DNA of 12,064 nt, taken from Chlorobiota bacterium. GTDB taxonomy: Bacteria > Bacteroidota > Bacteroidia > Bacteroidales > JAADGE01. Below the pieces are notes generated by a model. The model ran no database searches, had not been told where the DNA came from, and worked only from the letters and a program-made list of their open reading frames with translations. Below, one piece after another: positions 1 through 5,279 of the stretch (positions are counted from its first letter, which is position 1; each line of letters starts with the position of its first letter). Made by a program: the position numbers and the translations under genes. The stretch is taken from positions 1 to 12,064 of the forward strand of contig JAADEE010000019.1 in NCBI GenBank assembly GCA_013153575.1. The letters run 5' to 3'.

Positions 1-599
1 GTGGTCATCCTCTAATTGATACGAACAAAATTGTTACTAATAATTTTAAGATTGAAGGTTTACAAAAAATTACAATAGTTACAGGAGCAAATATGGCAGG
101 AAAAAGTACATTTTTAAGAACCATTGGAATTAATTTAATTTTAGGAACTTTAGGAACCCATGTTTGTGCAAAAGAAATGACATTTTCGCCCATTCAAATT
201 TATACAAGTGTAAGAACAAATGATTCTTTACAAAAAAACGAATCTTATTTTTATGCTGAATTAATGAGATTAAAAAAAATTACAGATAGCCTTAAAGCCG
301 GAAATAAACTTTTTGTAATTATTGATGAAATGCTAAGAGGAACAAATTCAAAAGATAAGCATAAAGGTTCTTACGAATTAATTAAGCAACTTATAAAATA
401 TAATGTGGCAGGTTTAGTTGCTACACACGATATACAACTTGGCAAACTTATAGAGAAGTATCCAAATAATATTTCAAACAAACGTTTTGAAGTTGAAATA
501 ATAAATAATGAGCTTGTTTTTGACTATAAAATTAAAGATGGCATTAGCCAAAACCTTAATGCTTCATTTTTAATGAAAAAATATGGAATAATTGAATAA
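1..599 (+). CDS. MutS-family DNA mismatch repair-type ATPase, C-terminal part
   Basis: This is the last 198 codons of a gene whose start lies before the window; the frame is open from base 3. It encodes the ABC-type ATPase domain of the MutS superfamily. Visible residues 28-36 are the Walker A loop GANMAGKST, followed by FLRTIGIN as in MutS. Walker B is at about 103-110 (LFVIIDEM), followed by RGTNSKD, the D-loop-like segment. THD at 141-143 is the His switch. The GHPLI motif at visible residues 1-5, just before the ATPase core, is typical of MutS-related proteins. Bacteroidota encode, besides MutS and MutS2, a shorter MutS-like protein that often carries N-terminal membrane helices. This could be that one, but the diagnostic N-terminus is missing. 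An internal ATG at 93 falls inside Walker A and is not a start. The gene converges on idi with 18 bases between the stop codons. Confidence 0.9.
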   Translation, partial: GHPLIDTNKIVTNNFKIEGLQKITIVTGANMAGKSTFLRTIGINLILGTLGTHVCAKEMTFSPIQIYTSVRTNDSLQKNESYFYAELMRLKKITDSLKAGNKLFVIIDEMLRGTNSKDKHKGSYELIKQLIKYNVAGLVATHDIQLGKLIEKYPNNISNKRFEVEIINNELVFDYKIKDGISQNLNASFLMKKYGIIE

Positions 600-617
600 A
601 AGAGTTTGTTTAGATGT

Positions 618-1145
618 TTATTTCTGCAAATTTATTTTTTCAAGAACTATTGGTAATGCAACCTTAAACCACTCAGTATATTTTTGCGGATTTATTAAAA
701 TATCTTCTTTAAGTTCAGAAACTGAAATCCACTTCCAACTTTCAACTTCTTCGGGGTTTGGAATTGGAGCATCATCATAATATCCTGTAAAAACATGGTC
801 ATATTCATTTTCGGTAATTCCGTCATCGAAAACTGCTTTATACTTAAAACTAAATTGCCAAGTTAATTTACAAACTATTCCCATCTCAAAAAGTAACCTA
901 TCGGCAATATCATGCTCAATAGTACTATTTGGCTGGGGATGACTACAACAGGTATTTGTCCACAAACCTCCTGAATGATACTTACTTAATGCTCTTTGTT
1001 GTAAAAGCATTTCATTTTTATCATTAAACAAAAAAATAGAAAAAGCTCTATGAAGTTTTCCTTCAATATGAGCTTTTAATTTTTCTTCTGTACCAACTTC
1101 ATTATCATTCTCATCAACAAGAATAACTTTGCTAAACTCTTTCAT
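618..1145 (-). CDS. idi: Isopentenyl-diphosphate delta-isomerase, type I
   Basis: This 175-residue cytosolic enzyme interconverts isopentenyl diphosphate and dimethylallyl diphosphate, supplying the allylic primer for isoprenoid synthesis (quinones, heme o/a side chain, undecaprenol). The Nudix-fold type I family is recognisable over its full length. LHRAFSIFLFN (31-41) is the substrate and metal-binding start. TNTCCSHP (63-70) carries the catalytic cysteine, probably C67 by comparison with the E. coli VCGHP motif. TENEYDHVF (111-119) holds the catalytic and metal-binding glutamates. His26, His32 and His69 match the expected metal ligands. Length is normal for the family. The ATG at 1145 fits because residues 1-30 already align with the usual N-terminus (ILVDENDNEVG). 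It lies 6 bases after the DUF423 gene and is probably co-transcribed with it. A link to the prenyltransferase further upstream in the same direction is possible but not shown. Confidence 0.95.
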   Translation of the reverse strand: MKEFSKVILVDENDNEVGTEEKLKAHIEGKLHRAFSIFLFNDKNEMLLQQRALSKYHSGGLWTNTCCSHPQPNSTIEHDIADRLLFEMGIVCKLTWQFSFKYKAVFDDGITENEYDHVFTGYYDDAPIPNPEEVESWKWISVSELKEDILINPQKYTEWFKVALPIVLEKINLQK

Positions 1146-1151
1146 TAAAAT

Positions 1152-1538
1152 TTATTCTTCTTTCTTCTTATCTTTAAAAGCTGCATAAGCAAGTAATAAC
1201 CAACCTAATACAAACAATGTTCCTCCAAGTGGTGTTACATATCCCATTTTAATTCCGCCAAATACAATTATGTATAAACTACCTGAAAAAAATAAAATTC
1301 CTCCAAGAAAAGAATATCCTGCAAAAGTTAAAAGTTTTTCCTGTTTAGGAAATTGTAAATATGCTAATGCAACTATTAGTAAAGCAAGTGCATGATGCAT
1401 TTGATATTTAACTGCTTTACCAAAAGTAATTGTAGTTTCGGCAGTCATATATTTTGCACCTCCATGTGCACCATACGCACCTATTGCAACTGCAAGTCCT
1501 CCTAGTATAGCACCTATTATAAAAAAGTTTTTATTCAT
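1152..1538 (-). CDS. DUF423 family inner-membrane protein
   Basis: This is a 128-residue protein with four predicted membrane helices (about 5-22, 45-62, 68-90 and 98-118) and a charged C-terminus, DKKKEE. It matches the DUF423 (YgdD/YwdK-like) family. The N-terminal helix reads GAILGGLAVAIGAYGAHG, followed by a YQMHHALALL segment, then GSLYIIVFGG and a final TPLGGTLFVLGWLLLA helix; all of these are family hallmarks. The molecular function of DUF423 proteins is not known. Length is normal and the ATG start places the first helix correctly. It lies 6 bases upstream of idi. The 88 bases before it, up to the beta-barrel gene, contain no convincing terminator; only a 4-bp stem AAGG/CCTT was seen there, so read-through from the preceding gene is possible. 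Confidence 0.88.
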   Translation of the reverse strand: MNKNFFIIGAILGGLAVAIGAYGAHGGAKYMTAETTITFGKAVKYQMHHALALLIVALAYLQFPKQEKLLTFAGYSFLGGILFFSGSLYIIVFGGIKMGYVTPLGGTLFVLGWLLLAYAAFKDKKKEE

Positions 1539-1626
1539 TTTATTATTATTTATTAAGTTTTGTTAATTAGTTTTAAATTAGGAAACCACTTTTTGGATTA
1601 AAACACAAAAGGTATCCCTTCTAAAA

Positions 1627-2427
1627 TTAGTTTAATAAAATTGTTAAAGCCAAACCAAATCCGGTTGTTTTATATTCATTTTTTCCAAATAAATCAATTG
1701 GTGAATTTAATACCAAAATAAATCTTTCAGCTTTTTCAATTGCAATACCGGGATTTAATGTAAATAAATACGAATTTAAATTATCATCATCATTATTTCT
1801 AAAACTATAAGAAAATCCGGTGATAAAGTTAATATTCTCAAACAAATAATAACCTATATCTGAGCTTAAATAAATTCCTTCTTTATGATTTGTTACAGTT
1901 TTATTAATATGTGTTTGATATTGAGCATTAAAATCAGCACTTAATTTCTCAGAAAATGGATAAGAAACTATTAAACCAAATGCATAAGCAGATGTAGATT
2001 CATGCACACTATTTCTTTTCACATAAACATCATTGCCATATATTCCGTTATATCCTGCCATTAATCCAAACTCAACTTTGCTGTCAATTGGTAATTTATA
2101 TTTTATTCCAAGACTAAGAGTGCTAATATCAACAGGAATTGTTACTCCTATCTCAAAGTTTTTAAATAATCCGTAACTAAATCGAAAACCTGTTGATGCA
2201 AAATGCTGAATACTATCATCTGACATAAAAAGGTCATAAACATCACCATCTTGATTAAAGTACGAAGTTGTTGAAGCAAAACTAAAAGCAGGTTCAAATT
2301 CAATTGCTTGTGCAGGAACTGTTTCAACACAATAAGTTCCTAATTTAGAGGCAGACAACCCTCCAACTTGAGAAAAAGATAAGTTAATTATAAAAAGAAT
2401 ACTTAGAGTAATTGTTATTTTTTTCAT
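1627..2427 (-). CDS. Predicted outer-membrane beta-barrel protein (MetA/phenol-transporter-like)
   Basis: This 266-residue exported protein has a signal peptide (MKKITITLSILFIINLSFSQ, cleavage probably after residue 19). The rest is alternating hydrophobic and polar beta-strand sequence rich in aromatic residues and Gly. The segment around residues 80-115 (FRFSYGLFKNFEIGVTIPV, then LSLGIKYKLP) resembles the outer-membrane family named after the MetA pathway of phenol degradation, whose Bacteroidota members are usually called transporter-like proteins. The C-terminus (TGFGLALTILLN) looks like a final barrel strand. No substrate can be inferred. It sits between the paralogous small membrane proteins (56 bases) and the DUF423 gene (88 bases). 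These gaps are wider than those inside the prenyltransferase operon, so it may have its own promoter. Confidence 0.65.
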   Translation of the reverse strand: MKKITITLSILFIINLSFSQVGGLSASKLGTYCVETVPAQAIEFEPAFSFASTTSYFNQDGDVYDLFMSDDSIQHFASTGFRFSYGLFKNFEIGVTIPVDISTLSLGIKYKLPIDSKVEFGLMAGYNGIYGNDVYVKRNSVHESTSAYAFGLIVSYPFSEKLSADFNAQYQTHINKTVTNHKEGIYLSSDIGYYLFENINFITGFSYSFRNNDDDNLNSYLFTLNPGIAIEKAERFILVLNSPIDLFGKNEYKTTGFGLALTILLN

Positions 2428-2483
2428 TTTTTTAAATTTAGTGGATATTTATTTGTTTTTAGACTAAATAAAAATCATAAAGT

Positions 2484-2915
2484 TTAACTAAGCTTTTTAT
2501 AATTATTAATAAAAAATTTAAAATATAAGTAAGAAGAATACAACATTGCTAATCCTATTCCTAAATAAATTGGCATTAAATAAAGTTTCGGAATTGAGTC
2601 TGAGCGTCTTAACAAACTTCCTCCTACAATCATTACAACAATTAAAAGTTTATCTTTTGGTAAATGAAATTGAAGAATACTAACTTTTTCTTCTTTAAAG
2701 TTTGAAATTCTTGTAATGTTTGAATTTGTAATATTTTTAAAAACTAGGTAAGTTTTAATTATGGCAATAATAAAACCTAAGATAATTGTTAAGATTAATT
2801 CGTTTTTTGAGAATAATATTCCCCAACTATACGCTCTGTAAAATAGAACAAGACTTGCCCAAAACCAAATAAATCCGGTAAATAAAATAAGATTTATTTT
2901 TTTTAACTTAAGCAT
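2484..2915 (-). CDS. Small four-helix membrane protein, paralog of its upstream neighbour
   Basis: This is a 143-residue hypothetical protein with four predicted membrane helices (about 7-27, 38-58, 87-105 and 113-135). I do not recognise a named family. It is clearly related to the 139-residue protein encoded 5 bases upstream. Both share an NI-x-RI segment at the start of the cytoplasmic loop, a KV followed by F-x-hydrophobic pattern, a helix ending in G-x-x-LR, a PK-x-YL-x-P-x-Y-x-GIG segment and an S-x-x-Y-x-x-F ending. This copy has diverged more: the CMWAFQKW stretch of the other copy is replaced by SILQFHLPK, and it has lost the cysteine. Five-base spacing to its neighbour indicates co-transcription with the prenyltransferase. 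Confidence 0.72.
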   Translation of the reverse strand: MLKLKKINLILFTGFIWFWASLVLFYRAYSWGILFSKNELILTIILGFIIAIIKTYLVFKNITNSNITRISNFKEEKVSILQFHLPKDKLLIVVMIVGGSLLRRSDSIPKLYLMPIYLGIGLAMLYSSYLYFKFFINNYKKLS

Positions 2916-2920
2916 AAGTT

Positions 2921-3340
2921 TTATTTCTTATTTTTATATAAAAACAAATAATATTTAAAGCTTGCTGTAAAAAGGGCAAAACCTATTCCTATGTACATTG
3001 GAGTTAATAAATATTTAGGTACATAAGGAGTTTTTCTTAAAAAAATACCTAAACTAATCATAAAAATAATTAAAATATATGATTGCCATTTTTGAAATGC
3101 CCACATACAAACTTTGTCTTGATATAAATTTATTCTATCAATATTTTTCTGTGCAAGTCCTGCAAAACCAAAATATGCAATTGCAGTTCCTAATAATATA
3201 CCTCCTATTATCGCTAGAATAAATTGCTCTTGCGAAAGTAAATGAAACCATCTACTTGCAAAAAAATTAAGTAGTATTCCTACTCCTGACCATAAAACAC
3301 CTGCAATTAAAATCAATACTCTTTTATGAACTCTTGGCAT
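2921..3340 (-). CDS. Small four-helix membrane protein of unknown function
   Basis: This is a 139-residue protein with four predicted membrane helices (about 8-27, 39-61, 86-102 and 110-132) separated by a basic cytoplasmic loop with the motif NIDRINLYQDKVCMWAFQKW. The pattern NI-x-RI, then DK-x-C-x-FAFQ-W-K/Q-SY, then G-x-LR and PK-YL-x-P-x-Y-x-GIG is one I have met in single-copy hypothetical proteins of many bacteria, but no function is known to me. Start ATG at 3340 is preceded by AAAGGAT, a weak ribosome-binding site. It lies 5 bases after the prenyltransferase gene and 5 bases before its paralog, forming a tight three-gene unit. This suggests a role connected with the prenyltransferase product or the membrane complex it serves; that is inference only. 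Confidence 0.78.
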   Translation of the reverse strand: MPRVHKRVLILIAGVLWSGVGILLNFFASRWFHLLSQEQFILAIIGGILLGTAIAYFGFAGLAQKNIDRINLYQDKVCMWAFQKWQSYILIIFMISLGIFLRKTPYVPKYLLTPMYIGIGFALFTASFKYYLFLYKNKK

Positions 3341-3345
3341 ATCCT

Positions 3346-4218
3346 TTAATAATAAATTGAACCTAAAATAATAATAATCATTGCAAAAACCATATTTAAA
3401 GATGCTAATTTAAATAATGTAAAATTCATCTTTTCTGATGGTTTTAATATTCCATAAATAGCAAAACTTGTTGCAACTGTTGCTAAAATTATTAGAACTC
3501 TTATAAATCCCCACTCAATTCCAAGAAAGAATGCTCCTAGTGCAAAAGCTATTGCTGAAACCATTGTTGAAATTGCAATTATAACTCTTGATTTTTTAAA
3601 TCCATATTTTTCTGCAAATGTTGGTATTCCTGCTTTCTTGTAATCTTCAAAATACCTCATGTTAAAAGTCATTATATGAGTTGGTATCCAAAATAAAATT
3701 GCTAATGCAAGGAAAATACCTACCATATCAATTTCACCTATTCCTAACACTCTACCTGCTAAAATTGGCATTCCTCCTGATATTCCTCCCCAAACAATTG
3801 ACCAAGCACTTCTTTGTTTCAACCAAACTGTATAAATAATGAAATCGATAAAAAGACCTGCAAAAACTACTAAACTATATAATGGACTTAACCAAAAAGC
3901 AATTCCAAGCCCTAAAATATTAAGTACTGTTCCTAAAATAATTGCTTCTTTTACAGAAACTACTCCTTGAGGGATTGGTCTATTTTTAGTTCTATCCATT
4001 TTTGCATCAATCTTTCTGTCATAAACCATATTATAAACCGTTGTTCCGCTTATTGCTAAAAATAAACTTACAATTAGCCATAATGTCATTTCCCAACTTG
4101 TATAAGGACAACGGCTACTAAGAAACCCAGTTATTCCTGTAAGAAGCAACAAAAATGTTTGTAAACTTTTAATTAATTGCCAGTATGCTTTTATCTTAAC
4201 CTTTAAAGTTTTAAACAT
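3346..4218 (-). CDS. ctaB: UbiA-family prenyltransferase, heme o synthase (protoheme IX farnesyltransferase)-like
   Basis: This 290-residue integral membrane enzyme is closest to the CtaB/CyoE group, which adds a farnesyl chain to heme b to make heme o for heme-copper oxidases. The first Asp-rich motif is at about 63-82 (N-x-x-x-D-x-x-x-D-x-x-M-x-RT-x-x-RP). A second region at about 127-150 reads YTVWLKQRSAWSIVWGG, close to the CyoE YT-x-x-LK-R motif. FEDYKKAGIPTF (about 191-202) matches the CyoE DYK-x-AG-P motif. Eight or nine membrane helices are present and the length is right. Differences from standard heme o synthases: the PPHFW motif is PTHIM, and the PP-x-x-GW segment is GGMPILAGR. It may therefore be a divergent heme o synthase or a UbiA enzyme with another acceptor. 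It heads a unit with two small membrane proteins (5-base gaps), and the ATG lies only 10 bases after a terminator-like hairpin. Confidence 0.78.
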   Translation of the reverse strand: MFKTLKVKIKAYWQLIKSLQTFLLLLTGITGFLSSRCPYTSWEMTLWLIVSLFLAISGTTVYNMVYDRKIDAKMDRTKNRPIPQGVVSVKEAIILGTVLNILGLGIAFWLSPLYSLVVFAGLFIDFIIYTVWLKQRSAWSIVWGGISGGMPILAGRVLGIGEIDMVGIFLALAILFWIPTHIMTFNMRYFEDYKKAGIPTFAEKYGFKKSRVIIAISTMVSAIAFALGAFFLGIEWGFIRVLIILATVATSFAIYGILKPSEKMNFTLFKLASLNMVFAMIIIILGSIYY

Positions 4219-4228
4219 ATCTTTTTAT

Positions 4229-4272
4229 TAAAAAATGCACTTGCAGAAGCACATAGCGTTTCTACAAGTGCA
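4229..4272 (-). terminator. Intrinsic terminator after the SUMF1-lipoprotein gene
   Basis: On the minus strand the arms TGCACTTG (4236-4243, plus notation) and CAAGTGCA (4265-4272) pair perfectly. The stem extends inwards through CAGAAGC against GTTTCTA (one C-A mismatch, one G-T pair) to a 7-base loop. The minus-strand transcript continues directly into six U residues. This is a strong Rho-independent terminator for the lipoprotein gene that ends at 4293. Because the T-run ends about 10 bases before the ctaB start codon, it could also act as an attenuator for the ctaB unit. Confidence 0.85.
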
Positions 4273-4292
4273 AAATTATTAGAAAAATATTA

Positions 4293-5279
4293 TTACTCGT
4301 TTATTTTTTCTTCTATTTCAATAACTATTGTATCTGATACAGCTGTTGTATCATTTACAACAGGAGCAGCTTCTTCTTTTACATCTCTTGCACAACGGAA
4401 ACCAATGTTAATACTATAAAAATCTGGTCCTGCACTATTTCTAGCCCAAACAAAAAGGTTGTACTCATAATTTGTAAAACTTCCACCTCTCATATATCTG
4501 TAGTGAACATCAGGATAATCATCACCAACCCATTGCCAAACATTTCCTGCCATATCATATAATCCATAAGGACTTCTGTTATCTTTAGTTTGGAAATCTT
4601 CGTATTTGTTTCCATTAAAATAACCAACAGGAGTTGTTCTTGCAATGTTACCGCCTAATAATTTTTGAATAGCATTTCTGCTACTTCCATAATTAGTGTA
4701 ACTTCCATCAATTTCATCTCCCCAAGGATATGCTCTTTTATCAGTTCCACGAGCAGCTTTAGCCCATTCTTTTTCAAAAGGTAATCTGTAACCGTAAAAA
4801 TCAGCATAAGCCTTAGCTCCAAACCATGTTACCATTACAACAGGGTGATTATCAAAACCTTTATCAACTACAAATTTACCGTCAACTAATTTTATATGAG
4901 AACCTGGTTCACCAAATGGCATTAATAAATATTCTCCTGCAGGAATTTCCCACTCATGTAAATATCCGTCAAATTTATCACCATCATGATGTCCTTTAAT
5001 ACTATCTCCATCAATTTTTATAACACCTTTTGCTACCGCTTCATTCATGAATTTAGCATATTGTTTATTGGTAACATCAGTTATCATAATTTCATAATCA
5101 TTAGCAATTGTATCTACGTGTGCATGCATGTTATAAAAGAATTCACCTGCAGGTACTTTTACCCACTCGTCAGGATTTACACCTGTATCAACTTCTTTTA
5201 TTTCAGGGTTTACAATTACTTCTTCTGAACAACTAGCAAAAGCAAATGCTACTATAAATAAAAATATTAACTTTCTCAT
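4293..5279 (-). CDS. Lipoprotein with SUMF1 (formylglycine-generating enzyme-like) domain, catalytic cysteines absent
   Basis: This is a 328-residue lipoprotein with a hydrophobic signal sequence and lipobox FASC (Cys17). CSEE follows, an acidic start that in Bacteroidota can direct lipoproteins to the outer cell surface. Residues about 39-300 form a SUMF1/FGE-sulfatase fold. Landmarks are VPAGEF (42-47), MITDVTNKQYAKF (65-77), HPVVMVTW (145-152), RLPFEKEWAKAARG (165-178), YPWGDE (184-189), SPYGLYDMAGNVWQW (236-250), RGGSF (264-268) and IGFRC (292-296). The two active-site cysteines of formylglycine-generating enzymes, which follow the GGS motif, are missing (TNYEYNLFVWAR instead). Sulfatase activation is therefore unlikely, and a binding or structural role is more plausible. 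The C-terminal tail (301-328) is acidic and probably disordered. The start overlaps the stop of the 508-residue gene by ATGA and has an unusually perfect Shine-Dalgarno sequence. An SUMF1-fold protein, NirV, is also found beside nitrite reductase genes in denitrifiers. Confidence 0.88.
   Translation of the reverse strand: MRKLIFLFIVAFAFASCSEEVIVNPEIKEVDTGVNPDEWVKVPAGEFFYNMHAHVDTIANDYEIMITDVTNKQYAKFMNEAVAKGVIKIDGDSIKGHHDGDKFDGYLHEWEIPAGEYLLMPFGEPGSHIKLVDGKFVVDKGFDNHPVVMVTWFGAKAYADFYGYRLPFEKEWAKAARGTDKRAYPWGDEIDGSYTNYGSSRNAIQKLLGGNIARTTPVGYFNGNKYEDFQTKDNRSPYGLYDMAGNVWQWVGDDYPDVHYRYMRGGSFTNYEYNLFVWARNSAGPDFYSINIGFRCARDVKEEAAPVVNDTTAVSDTIVIEIEEKINE

Noticed and set aside
5..193. Minus-strand open frame opposite the MutS-family gene
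   Set aside because: It lies fully opposite a conserved ATPase core including Walker A and has no family features.
592..780. Plus-strand open frame overlapping the end of idi
   Set aside because: It is antisense to the conserved C-terminal part of idi.
1539..1626. Possible terminator or promoter between the beta-barrel gene and the DUF423 gene
   Set aside because: Only a 4-bp stem (AAGG/CCTT) and no promoter with acceptable spacing were found.
2148..2330. Minus-strand 60-codon frame inside the beta-barrel gene
   Set aside because: It is an alternative frame within a gene that has a signal peptide and barrel strands.
4986..5228. Plus-strand open frame of 80 codons opposite the SUMF1 gene
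   Set aside because: It is a Phe/Tyr/Ile-rich antisense shadow of a well-supported lipoprotein gene.
4293..5279. Active formylglycine-generating enzyme for sulfatases
   Set aside because: Both catalytic cysteines after the GGS motif are missing and no sulfatase gene is in the window.
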